Assembly (NCBI RefSeq): GCF_019219825.1
Contig: NZ_JAHUXH010000028.1
Span: 1-64,000, forward strand
DNA length: 64,000 bases
DNA from: Streptomyces sp. TRM70350
Lineage (GTDB): Bacteria > Actinomycetota > Actinomycetes > Streptomycetales > Streptomycetaceae
Direction: 5' to 3'
Position numbers and translations under genes: made by a program
In this document: one piece after another, positions 6,794 through 16,600 of the stretch
Layout of the letters: each line of letters starts with the position of its first letter
Numbering within the stretch: position 1 is the stretch's first letter
The notes under the pieces: model-generated
Seen by the model: only the letters and a program-made list of their open reading frames with translations
Told to the model about the DNA's origin: nothing
Databases searched by the model: none

Positions 6794-7501
6794 TCAGTGC
6801 GAGGCCGCGCCGGTGTCCGCGGCGGACGGACCGAACATCTCGTCGGTGCGGTGCGTCCGGCCGCACTCCGGCACGGCGCGGACCTGCTGCAGAAGGCGGC
6901 CCGCCCGGCAGGGCGAGGTGTCCAGCTTCGCCAGCACTCCGGGGATGGCGGTGTTGGGGAGCACCAGAGCGAGCAGTTGGGAGATCTCCTCGGACAGATC
7001 GTGGTCGGACAGCGTCTCGCTGACCAGCGCCACACCGGTCCACGCCCCGACGAAGACCCGCGCGGTCACCGCCGGTTCGACGTGGCAGAGCAGCTCGCCG
7101 CGCTGCTTGGCCTTTTCCAGAAGGTCGGTTCCCACGGAGACCCAGTCGGGCCAGCGCGTGCCGAACATGACGCGCGCCTTGGGGTCGACGGCCAGGCTTA
7201 TCGAGGCCCTCAGCAAAGGCTCCCTGGGGACGCGGTGGGCCAGCAGCAGCGCCAGGTCGGCCCACTCCTGCAGCTTCAGGGCCTGCGGAGTCAGGCCTTC
7301 GAAGGTGACGGCTTCGGCCAGGACGGCGCGCGCCAGCTGTTCCTTGGAGGTGAAGTGGAAGTACAGGCCGCCTCGGGTGACTTGGACGCGATCGATGAGC
7401 TCGCCGATGGTGGTTGCCTCGTACCCCAGATCGTTGAACATCTGGGCGGCCGCCTCAAGGATCATTCTGCGCGTGCGGATGGCGCGCTCCTGTCTGGCCA
7501 C
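6794..7501 (-). CDS. Gamma-butyrolactone receptor, TetR family (ScbR/ArpA-like)
   Basis: About 235 aa from GTG 7501, chosen because GGAGG sits five bases upstream and gives the canonical opening VARQERAIRTRRMILEAA; an ATG at 7513 and TTG at 7528 lack ribosome sites. Residues 1-60 are the TetR HTH (TTIGELIDRVQVTRGGLYFHFTSKEQLA). The ligand domain keeps the aromatic RWPDWV and AWTGV positions of butyrolactone receptors. It would repress target promoters until the AfsA-made signal binds. It is divergent from afsA; palindromes at 7524-7547 and 7581-7598 lie in the shared promoter region. A C-terminal extension after about residue 210 is unremarkable. Confidence 0.88.
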   Translation of the reverse strand: MARQERAIRTRRMILEAAAQMFNDLGYEATTIGELIDRVQVTRGGLYFHFTSKEQLARAVLAEAVTFEGLTPQALKLQEWADLALLLAHRVPREPLLRASISLAVDPKARVMFGTRWPDWVSVGTDLLEKAKQRGELLCHVEPAVTARVFVGAWTGVALVSETLSDHDLSEEISQLLALVLPNTAIPGVLAKLDTSPCRAGRLLQQVRAVPECGRTHRTDEMFGPSAADTGAASH

Positions 7502-7523
7502 TCTCGCCTCCATGGGATGTCTT

Positions 7524-7547
7524 GGCAAAGACTTGAAGTACTTTGCC
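7524..7547. promoter_or_regulatory. Inverted repeat upstream of the receptor gene
   Basis: GGCAAAG (7524-7530) and CTTTGCC (7541-7547) are exact 7-bp arms around a partly symmetric 10-bp centre (ACTTGAAGTA). It lies 23 bp upstream of the chosen receptor start and is a plausible autoregulatory operator. Confidence 0.5.
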
Positions 7548-7580
7548 TGTGCTTTAACTCACATAGAACCGCCCCCTGAA

Positions 7581-7598
7581 ACCGGACGGATAGCCGGT
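7581..7598. promoter_or_regulatory. ARE-like palindrome upstream of afsA
   Basis: ACCGG (7581-7585) and CCGGT (7594-7598) flank 8 bp, 55 bp upstream of the afsA start. The left part, ACCGGACGG, is identical to the core of the SARP-upstream palindrome. It is the likely site for receptor control of signal synthesis. Confidence 0.5.
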
Positions 7599-7653
7599 AC
7601 TTTAATGGCGTTTCAGACTAGGAGCGCCTCGGCTCGGACCAAGGGGGAGGGCC

Positions 7654-8574
7654 TTGCCCGAACGAACCGTCAGGCCGTATACCGTCGACCGACCGGATGC
7701 AGACGCCTCTTTGACACCACTGTTGCTCGGCGCCTACACCCATCTGAGGAACCCCGAATCCGTTCTGGTCACCGACTGGTGGCGGATCGACGACCATCGG
7801 TTCGCGCTGCGGGTCAAATGGCCTTCCGGACCGGCACATTTACCCTACGACCCGCGCATACTGACCCAGACCATCCGGCAGAGCGGCCTGGTGGTCGCCC
7901 ATGCCGAGTGCAATGTGCCGCTGGAGCACCACACTGTGCTGCACAGGCTCGACATCGTGATCAGCCCGGGCTTCCGGCCGCCGGCTCGAAGGGCGGTGGC
8001 GCTGGACGTCGAGGTGGTCGTCCGCCGCACCGAGGGGAAACGATCCACCGGCTCACTGCGCATGGGTATCAACCTTCTGCAGGACGGCTCCCCGGTGGTC
8101 CGGGCGGACTCCGAATTCGGCTGGATCTCGCCGCGGGCCTACGGGCGATTACGTGGTGAGCACCTCACAGTCGACTGGGGCAACTGGCCTCTGCCCGCCC
8201 CCGTAGCTCCCGAGCTCGTGGCCCGGGACGCCGAGGCGGACGTGGCGCTGGCTCCCACCGCGCTGCCGCATCGCTGGCAGTTGCGCACCGACGTGAGCCA
8301 CCGGCTCCTCTTCGACCACCCGGTCGATCACGTGCCCGGGCTGGTCCTCATGGAAGCCGCCGACCAGGCGGCGCGGGCCATGCTGGCTCCGACTTCCTTC
8401 CTGCCCACCCGAGTCGGCACCACCTTCGCACGCTACGTCGAGTTCGACCAGCCGTGCTGGATAGAAGCGGCGAGGGTCCCGACGACGGACCCTCGCCGGC
8501 TCGCGGCCCGTGTCGTCGGTACGCAGGATGGCGAACACGCCTTTTCGGTGGACTTCGAGGGCGTGGCGCCGTAG
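7654..8574 (+). CDS. afsA: AfsA-type gamma-butyrolactone synthase
   Basis: 306 aa from TTG 7654, preceded closely by GGGGGAGG. The protein has the two tandem hotdog-like AfsA repeats: the first around YDPRILTQTIRQSGLVVAH (about residues 65-85), the second around FDHPVDHVPGLVLMEAADQA (about 215-235). AfsA enzymes condense a beta-ketoacyl-ACP with dihydroxyacetone phosphate to start gamma-butyrolactone signal synthesis. The SDR or flavin-type reductases needed later may be encoded elsewhere. Two in-frame TTA codons (7840-7842 and 8149-8151) add possible bldA control. Divergent from its receptor gene, as in scbA/scbR. Confidence 0.93.
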   Translation: MPERTVRPYTVDRPDADASLTPLLLGAYTHLRNPESVLVTDWWRIDDHRFALRVKWPSGPAHLPYDPRILTQTIRQSGLVVAHAECNVPLEHHTVLHRLDIVISPGFRPPARRAVALDVEVVVRRTEGKRSTGSLRMGINLLQDGSPVVRADSEFGWISPRAYGRLRGEHLTVDWGNWPLPAPVAPELVARDAEADVALAPTALPHRWQLRTDVSHRLLFDHPVDHVPGLVLMEAADQAARAMLAPTSFLPTRVGTTFARYVEFDQPCWIEAARVPTTDPRRLAARVVGTQDGEHAFSVDFEGVAP

Positions 8575-8622
8575 GTTGCCCCGTCACCTTGACCGTTCTG
8601 TTCCGTCGCGGGCAGAGCCCGG

Positions 8623-8660
8623 CGGGTGCCGGACAGGCGGCCATTCCTGTCCGGCACCCG
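8623..8660. terminator. Strong bidirectional hairpin between afsA and the SDR gene
   Basis: A perfect 15-bp stem (CGGGTGCCGGACAGG with its complement) and an 8-nt loop sit between two convergent genes. It suits termination from both sides. Confidence 0.75.
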
Positions 8661-8738
8661 CTGATGGCCCACCGCGCGGGCCGATGCAGCCGCTGGTCGC
8701 CGCCCTCGTCGTCGGCGACGCGGCAGCCGGCCACCGTC

Positions 8739-9503
8739 TCACTGGTTGACGAAACCGCCGTCCACCGGCATCACGATGCCGGTGAGAAAGGGGCAGCGGT
8801 CGCTGAGCAGCCATGCCGCCGCGGCCGCGACCTCCTCCGGCTCCGCCGTACGCCCCTGGGGCGTCAGGGAGTTGACCATGTGCTCCAAACCGGGATTCCG
8901 CTGGAACCAGTCGGCGGTGATCTCGGTGCGCGTGGATCCCGGGGCGATGGCGTTCACGCGAATGTTCTGCTTGGCGTACTCGTCGGCAGCGGCCCGCGTG
9001 AGGCCGACCACCGCATGCTTGGAGGCGATGTAGGGTGCGGCGGCCGGTATGGCCACCAACCCGCCCACGCTGCTGTTGTTGACGATCGTGCCGCCGCCGT
9101 TGTCCAGCATGGCCGCTATCTCCGGCCGCAGACAGTTGAAAACGCCTCGGACATTGGTGTCCATGATGCTGTCGTAGACGTCGTCCGGCATCAGATGCAG
9201 GGGAGTGCGGTCCCCTCCGATGCCCGCGTTGTTGAACGCGCAGTCCAATCGTCCGTACGTGTCCACCGCCAGCCGCACCGCCCGGGCGGCGTCCTCGGGC
9301 CTGGAGACGTCGGCGACGACATGAGTCGCCACCGCTCCCTTGTCCCTCAGCTCGTCGACCAGCGCGGTCAGGTGTTCCTCCCGGCGGGCGGCCAGGACGA
9401 CGGATGCTCCTTCCTGACAGAACACCCGTGCCGCTGCAGCACCGATCCCGCTGCTCGCTCCCGTAATGAGCACGACTTTTCCGAAGAGAAGATCATTTTG
9501 CAT
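8739..9503 (-). CDS. Short-chain dehydrogenase/reductase (tailoring)
   Basis: 254 aa, a complete classical SDR: TGASSGIG near residue 15, NNAGIG near 90, catalytic S in NNSSVGG, Y-x3-K in YIASK and the C-terminal PVDGGFVNQ. It would use NAD(P)H to interconvert an alcohol and a ketone. It is the last gene of the PKS-C, flavin reductase, unknown, SDR run on the - strand, so a role on the alkaloid scaffold is likely, for example setting the C5 oxidation level needed for ring closure. A role as the reductase in butyrolactone synthesis is the alternative because afsA is next door. Confidence 0.85.
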   Translation of the reverse strand: MQNDLLFGKVVLITGASSGIGAAAARVFCQEGASVVLAARREEHLTALVDELRDKGAVATHVVADVSRPEDAARAVRLAVDTYGRLDCAFNNAGIGGDRTPLHLMPDDVYDSIMDTNVRGVFNCLRPEIAAMLDNGGGTIVNNSSVGGLVAIPAAAPYIASKHAVVGLTRAAADEYAKQNIRVNAIAPGSTRTEITADWFQRNPGLEHMVNSLTPQGRTAEPEEVAAAAAWLLSDRCPFLTGIVMPVDGGFVNQ

Positions 9504-9546
9504 CTCGGCAGTCTCCCAGGGGTGGCGGATGTCAAAAGCAGCCGTG

Positions 9547-10053
9547 TCACGCCGATCTCGTGAGGGTGCGCGACGCCCGTACCGAACGGCTCAGGGCCTG
9601 GACGAGCCCGGCTGCCTGACCGGCGGCGGCCGAGGACGGCCGGCTCTCCAATGCCGCGAGCATCACACACTCCATGAGGAGGGTGACGACCAGGATGTCC
9701 CGCTCCGGGGAGAGCGGGCTCTCACCAGCGGGGCCGAGGACGTCTTCCGACAGGTGTCCCGCGGACGCGGCCCCCGACAGGATCTGCCGAGCCCGCCGCC
9801 CCAGGGCGGCCCTGAGGGCGGTGTCATCGCGTTCGTCCGCGGCGAGCGCGGTGTTCAGAGCCGCGTCGAACGAGGCCAGCACCGCGGCCTCGAAGGGGCC
9901 CGAACTCCTGGTCGGGCCATCGGGGCGCTGCGCCGACCCGCGGCGCCGTGCGGCTTCCCTCACCAGGCCCTCGTTCAGCGCTTCAACGAACCGGCGGCCG
10001 ACCACGTCCTCCCAGGACCCGGCCCCTTCGTCCACATCGAACACCATGGCCAT
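9547..10053 (-). CDS. Unknown protein in the PKS-C operon
   Basis: 168 aa from ATG 10053, ten bases after the flavin reductase stop; a longer in-frame start at 10152 would overlap that gene extensively and is less likely. The sequence is helical, with a long acidic/alanine-rich middle and a hydrophobic stretch near DILVVTLLMECVMLAAL. It resembles the C-terminal ligand domain of a TetR-type protein without the HTH, but I cannot assign a family. Its place in the run of biosynthetic genes suggests a small accessory or structural role. GC content and codon use match its neighbours. Confidence 0.6.
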   Translation of the reverse strand: MAMVFDVDEGAGSWEDVVGRRFVEALNEGLVREAARRRGSAQRPDGPTRSSGPFEAAVLASFDAALNTALAADERDDTALRAALGRRARQILSGAASAGHLSEDVLGPAGESPLSPERDILVVTLLMECVMLAALESRPSSAAAGQAAGLVQALSRSVRASRTLTRSA

Positions 10054-10063
10054 GGTGATCGCC

Positions 10064-10597
10064 TCACTCGGTGATCGATGAGATCGGCTGGAACTCGCCG
10101 TTGAAGAACAGAAGTCCGGCCGTGCCGGCGGAACTGGAGGCATTGACGACATCGCCGATGAAGATCGAGTGGTCGCCGGAGTCGTGGTACTCGGCGAGCT
10201 CGCATTCGAGCCAGGCGAGCGCCCCCTTCATCAGAGGTGACCGCGTGACCGGGCCCGGCGTCCAGTCGAACCCGGAGAACTGCTCATGGCCCAGTGGCCT
10301 GTTCTTGTCCGCGAAGTGCCGTGCCAGGTGCTCCTGTTCGGCACCCAGAACGGATATGCCGAAATGCTGCGCAGAGATGATCGACTTGTGCATCACCGCG
10401 CTGTGGGACACGCAGCACAGCACTTTGGGCGGTTCGAGGGAGACCGAACTGAAGGCGTTCGCCGTCATTCCGTGAATGTTGTCGCCGCCGACACTCAGCA
10501 CGATGACTCCGGTCGCGAAACGGGACAACGTCTCGCGCAGAGAAGATGTCGTCATCGGGACTCGGCTGACGGTTTCGTGCGTGGATACAGAACTCAT
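10064..10597 (-). CDS. NAD(P)H:flavin oxidoreductase (partner of a two-component monooxygenase)
   Basis: 177 aa of the FMN-binding split-barrel family (HpaC-like): TGVIVLS, HGMTANAFSSVSLEPPKVLCCV and the later GDHSIFIGDV are the family landmarks, and the length is normal. Such enzymes supply reduced flavin to a separate monooxygenase, most likely the acyl-CoA-dehydrogenase-fold enzyme at 24230-25405. It follows PKS-C by 96 bp in the same direction and has AAGGGG upstream of ATG 10597. Confidence 0.9.
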   Translation of the reverse strand: MSSVSTHETVSRVPMTTSSLRETLSRFATGVIVLSVGGDNIHGMTANAFSSVSLEPPKVLCCVSHSAVMHKSIISAQHFGISVLGAEQEHLARHFADKNRPLGHEQFSGFDWTPGPVTRSPLMKGALAWLECELAEYHDSGDHSIFIGDVVNASSSAGTAGLLFFNGEFQPISSITE

Positions 10598-10693
10598 ACC
10601 GACCCCTTCGGGGGAGACTTGTCAGGAAAACTAGGCTCTTGAATCCTCGGGCCGCTCATCACTGGGTAACCGTCGACGTCGTGCCCCTTGCTG

Positions 10694-13600
10694 TCAGCCT
10701 GCCGCGGGGAAGTGCCCCGTCTCGACGAAGAACCGTACGTACTTCTCGAAGAGTTCTCGGGTCAACGGCGGGCAAACGATGCCACTGCCGTCCAGCGCTG
10801 CCTCGGTCTCCGTTGTGTCCATGGGCGGATAGAACGCGTCGGTGTCGGCCGTCATCATCTCGAAGGCGTGCAGCAGCGGCGCCATGGCGTTGGCCGGGTC
10901 GTCATGCACGCGGGCCCGCCAGGTGTTCCAGTCCAGCTCGGTCAGCGAGTATCCGAACGACCGCAGATGGCGAATGCACTCCCGCAGGCTGATGGAACTC
11001 GGGTTGAAGAGATGGAAGGTGCCGCCCGCGGCCGAGGGGCGGCTCGCGATGCGGAGGATGGCCGCGCTGACGTAGTCCACGGGAAGCAGGTGGAAACGAC
11101 CCCCGACATCGGCCGGGACCCCACCCGCCTGCAGTAGGCCCTTGATGCTCAGCCACACGAAATCGCTGGTCTGGCAGGCGCCGTTGCGCTGGTCGCCCGA
11201 GATGACGTCCACTCGGTAGACGGACACCGGCAGGCCCCGGTCACGGGCGATCCCGATGATCCGCTCGGCGACCCACTTGCTCTGCAGATAGCCGCTGGGC
11301 AGCCGCTCGGCGGGACCGGTCGGGTCGGTCACCCGCAGCGGTACGCCCCTGGCCGCCGTGCCGTCGAAGACGCCGACGGTCGACACGTAGTGCACCGGCA
11401 CCGTGCGGTGGCGCGCCGCCAGCCTCAGGATCTCCTCCGTGCCGAGGACGTTGGCCGCCTTGAGCGTCGCGTACGGGTGCAGCCAGTGCACCCGGGCGCC
11501 GTTGTGGTAGACGGCGTCGACCGTCCTCGCCAGATGGTCGAAGGCGTCCTCGGCCAGCCCGAGCCGCGGCTGCGCCAGATCGCCCACGACCACCGAGAGA
11601 CGGTCGGCGTCCACCTCGTCCCAGACGCCGTAGCGTTCCAGGTTCTCCCGCAGCCGGGCGTGCGCCCCGGCCTCGTCCTCACCCCGCACCAGGCAGTGCA
11701 CCGTCGCCCGTGTCGTGCGCATCAGATCGCGCATCAGGAAGGCGCCGAGGAAACCGCTGGCGCCGGTCAGCAGCACGTGCCGGGGGTCGTCGGCCACGGA
11801 CACCACATCGGCCGCGGGCCGGATGTCCTCGGCCAGCCGCACCTCAGCGGCGAAGTCCGGGACGTCCGTCTTGGCCGCCGGGCCCTGCGTCCGTCCGCCG
11901 AGCAGTTCGGACAGGTGGCCGGCCAGGGCGGCCGGTGTCGGATGGTCGAACACCACCGTGGCGGGCAGGCGGACACCGGCCCGTGCGGTGAGCCGGTTGC
12001 GCAGTTCCACGGCCGTCAGCGAGTCGAAGCCCAGCTTGAGGAAGGGCTGGTCCGGCGCGACGGCCGCGGCGTCCGCGTGGCCGAGCACGCCCGCGACCTC
12101 GGCCAGGACCTCCTCGGCCACCAGTTTCCGGCGCTCCACCTCGGGCAGCGCGGCCAGCCGCTCCACGAGCGGTTCCGCGGCGGTGCCGGTGTCGCGCACC
12201 GTGCGGCGCGGCGGCGTACGCACCAGGCCGCGCAGCAGGGCCGGGACCTCGTCCAGGTCCCGCAGGGCGGTGACGTCCACGGGAGTCGCGACCAGGGTCG
12301 GCGAGCCGAGTCCGACGGCGCGGTCCAGCAGGGCCGGGCCGGTCTCGGCCGTGACGGGGCGGAAGCCGCTGCGGGCGATGCGGTTCAGGTCCGTCTGGCT
12401 GAGCCCGCCCGACATGCCGCCGTCCTGCGACCACAGGCCCCAGGCGAGCGAGGTGGCGGCGAGCCCGAGGGCCCTGCGGTGCTGCGCCAGACCGTCCAGG
12501 AAGGAGTTGGCGGCCGCGTACGTGGACTGGCCGGGACCGCCCACAACACCCGCGATGGAGGAGAACAGGACGAACGCCGACAGGTCCGCGTCGCGGGTCA
12601 GATCGTGCAGATGCCAGGCCGCCTCCGCCTTCGGACGGAAGACGGCGGCCAGCCGCTCGGGGCTCTGCGCGCCGATGACGCCGTCGTCCAGGACGCCGGC
12701 CGTGTGCACGACGGCGGTCAGCGGATGCGCCGCCGGTACCCGTGCCAGGAGCGCGGCCAGCTCCTCGCGGTCGGCGACATCACACGCGGCGACCGTGACG
12801 TCGGCACCGAACTCCTTCAGCTCCGCGGCGAGTTCCGCCGCGCCCTCCGCCTGCTCGCCCCGTCGGCTGGCCAGGAGCAGGTGCCGGACGCCGTGCTTGT
12901 GCACCAGATGCCGGGCGACCAGAGCCCCCAGAGACCCGGTGCCACCGGTGATGAGCACGGTTCCGCCGCCCTCCCACCGCGCTTGCCCCGCCGCGTCGGC
13001 CTCCTCGGCCGGGCGCCGCAGCCGGGGGACGAGGAACCGGCCGTCGCGCACGGCCAGTTGCGGCTCGCCGCAGCCGAGTACCTGGTCGCGGACCGTCTCG
13101 CCGGGCTCGGCGTCGGTGTCCACGAGCACGATCCTGCCCGGCGCCTCCGACTGGGCCGAACGCACCAGCCCCCACACCGCCGCCGCACCCGGATCGACGG
13201 ACTCGTTCGCGTGCACGGCCATGGCGCCCCGCGTGACCACCACGAGCGGCGTGTCGGCCAGCCGGTCGTCCGCGAGCCATCGCTGCACCAGGCGCAGCAC
13301 CCGCCGTGCGGCCTCGTGCGCCGCCGCGCCGAGGTCGCCGCTGCCGGGGCCTGCGGTGGCTGTCGTGTGGAGGTGGCCGTTGTGGGGTGGCGCACCTGCT
13401 GTCGTGTCCAGGTGGCCGTTGCCGGGTGACGCATCCGCTGTTGTGTCGAGGTGGCCGTTGTGGGGTGGCGCATCCTCCGCTGTCGCGCCGAGGTCGCCGC
13501 TGCCGGGGCCTGCGGCGGCTGTCGTGTCGAGGACGCCGTTGGCGGGTGACGCACCCCGCAACAACACCGCCTCGACCGGCGCCCCCGAGGCGACGGCCGC

Positions 13601-16600
13601 TGCCACTTCGTCGACCGTCGCGAACGTCCGGGCCCCGGGTGCGGCGTGCTCCAGCGCCGCCCACCGCACCGGCTCCACGGGCGTGCTCAGCAGCGGTGCC
13701 CAGTCGACCCGGAACAGGCTGTCCCCGGCCCGCGTGATGGCATCGGAGACCTCGCCCGCGTCCAGCGTCCGCATCGTCACGGCGTCGACCGTGGCGACGG
13801 GCAGTCCCGCCCGGTCGGCCAGGCGGACCGCCAGGGTGCCGTCGTCGCCGAGGGTCAGCCGGGCCCGCAGCGCCGAGGCACCCCGTGCGTACAGCCGTAC
13901 GCCACGCCACACCGCCACCGACCCGGACCCGTGCCGGGCCGCCCCGGGCAGCGCCGCGTGCAGGGCGGCGTCGAGCAGGGCCGGATGCAGCAGGTGCTCC
14001 GCTGCGTCGCCCCGCGCGGCCTCGTCCAGGCCGAGCTCGGCGAAAACGTCGTCACCGCGCCGCCAGGCACGGGTCAGCGCCCGGAACACGGGGCCGTACC
14101 GGACCCCCGCCTCCATGAGCAGCGCGTAGACGTCCGCCGGGTCGACCGGGTCCGCGTCGGCCGGTGGCCACTGGTCGAGACGGGCAGGGCGCCCCGGCGC
14201 CCGCACGCTCAACCACCCGTACGCATACCGGGTCCACGGCAGATCGCCGTCGTCCGGACGCGCGTGGACGGTGACGGTACGGCGCCCCGACGCGTCCGGC
14301 GCGCCCACCGCGACCTGGAGCTGGACACCGCCCCGCTCGGGAACCACCAGCGGGACGGGCGTCACCAGCTCGTCCAGATCGGTGCAGCCCACCTCGTCAC
14401 CGGCGCGGACGGCCAACTCCACCAGAGCCGCCGAGGGCAGCACGGCAGAGCCGGCGATCACATGGTCGGCCAGCCAGGCATGGGTGCGCAGCGAGATCCG
14501 GCTGGTGAACAGCGTCTCGTCCGAGCCCGCCACGCCGACCGCCGCGCCCAGCAGCGGATGATCCCCCGAGGACAGCCCGAGACTGGCCGGGTCACCGCCG
14601 TCGCCCGAGGACTCGACCCAGTAACGCTCGCGCTGGAAGGCGTAGGAGGGAAGATCGACCTGCCGGGCCCCGGTGCCGGAGAAGAACGTCGGCCAGTCCA
14701 CCGCCACCCCGTGCCGGTGCAACCGGCCAAGAGCCTCCACCACGGTCTCCGCCTCGGGCCGGTCGCGGCGCAGCGCCGCCACGGTCAGCACGTCGGGGCT
14801 GTCGACCGTCTCCCGGGCCAGGGCGGCCAGGACCTGGTCGGGGCCGACCTCGACGAACGCCGTCACGCCCTGCTCGGCGAGGGTCCGCACACTGTCGGCG
14901 AAACGGACGGTGCCGCGCAGCTGGTCGGTCCAGTAGCCCGCGGTGCGCAACTCGTCGCCCGTGGCGATACGACCGGTCAGTGTGGACACGACGGGGATGT
15001 GTGGTTCGTGGTAGGTGAGGGTTTGGGCGACGCGGTGGAATGCGTCGAGGACGGGGTCCATGTGGGGGGAGTGGAAGGCGTGGCTGACGGCGAGTTCCGT
15101 GGTTTTGTGGCCTTGTTCGCGCATTTTCTGTGCGAGTTGGTGTGCTGCTGTGGTGTCGCCGGCGATGACGAGTGAGTGGGGGGCGTTGTGGGCGGCGATG
15201 GTGAGGTGGGGGGTGAGGTGGGGTGTGATGTCGTTTTCGGTGGCTTGGATGGCGATCATGGTGCCGCCGGGTGGGGCGGTTTGCATGAGTCGGGCTCGGG
15301 TGGTGACGAGGGTGGCGGCGTCGTGGAGGGTGAGGACGCCGGCGAGGTGGGCTGCGGTGATTTCGCCGATGGAGTGGCCGGTGAGGTAGTCGGGGTGGAT
15401 GCCCCAGGTGGTGAGGAGGTGGTGGAGGGCGACTTCGACGGCGAAGAGGGCGGGTTGGGTGTTGGTGGTGTCGTGGAGGTGGTGTCCGGTGGTGATGATT
15501 TCGGTGAGGGGCACGGGTAGGTGGGGGTCGAGGGCTGCGGTGACCTCGTCGAAGGCGGCGGCGTAGGCGGGGAAGGCGTCGTAGAGCTCGCGTCCCATGT
15601 TGATGCGCTGCGCGCCCTGCCCCGTGAAGAGGAAGGCAGTGCTTCCCGGGCGGACGGTGCCGGAGACGACGTCCGCCCCGTTCCGCCCCTGCGCCAAGAC
15701 TGCGAGTCCTTCGCGGAGTTGGGTGGTGCCGTTGCCGGTGATGACGGCGCGGTGGTCGTGGGTGGTGCGGGTGGTGGCGAGGGAGTGGGCGATGTCCAGG
15801 GGGGACTGGTCGGGGTGGTCCTGGAGGTGGGTGAGCAGGCGCTGGGCCTGGGCGCGCAGGGCCGGTTCGGACTTGGCGGACAGCAGCCAGGGCAGGACGG
15901 TCGGGGTGTGGGTTCCCGTTGTGGCCGGGGGCTCGGACTCCTCCGGCGCCTGCTCCAGGATCACATGCGCGTTTGTCCCGCTCACGCCGAACGCGGACAC
16001 CGCCGCGCGGCGAGGCGCTTGCCCGGACGGCCAGTCGCGCTGGTGGGTGAGGAGTTCCACGGCTCCTGAGGCCCAGTCGACCATCGGGGTGGGCGCGTCG
16101 ATGTGCAGGGACCGGGGCAGGACCCCGCGCCGCATCGCCTCCACCATCTTGATGACTCCGCCCACACCGGCGGCGGCGACGGTGTGTCCGATGTTGGACT
16201 TGAGGGAGCCGAGGTGGAGGGGGCGGTCCTTGGGGCGTCGTCGGCCGTAGGTGGCGAGCAGGGCTTGGGCTTCGATGGGGTCGCCGAGGCGGGTGCCGGT
16301 GCCGTGGGCTTCGACGGCGTCGATGTCGGCTTCGGTGAGGCCGGCGTCGGCGAGTGCCTGGCGTATGACGCGTTCCTGGGAGGGGCCGTTGGGTGCGGTG
16401 AGTCCGTTGCTGGCGCCGTCCTGGTTGACGGCGGAGCCGCGGACGACGGCGAGGACGCGGTGGTTGTTGCGGCGGGCGTCGGACAGCCGTTCCAGCAGCA
16501 GCAGTCCCACGCCCTCGGACCAGGCGGTGCCGTCCGCCGCCGCGGCGAACGACTTCACCCGGCCGTCCGGCGCCAGCCCGCTCTGCCGGGAGAAGTCGAC

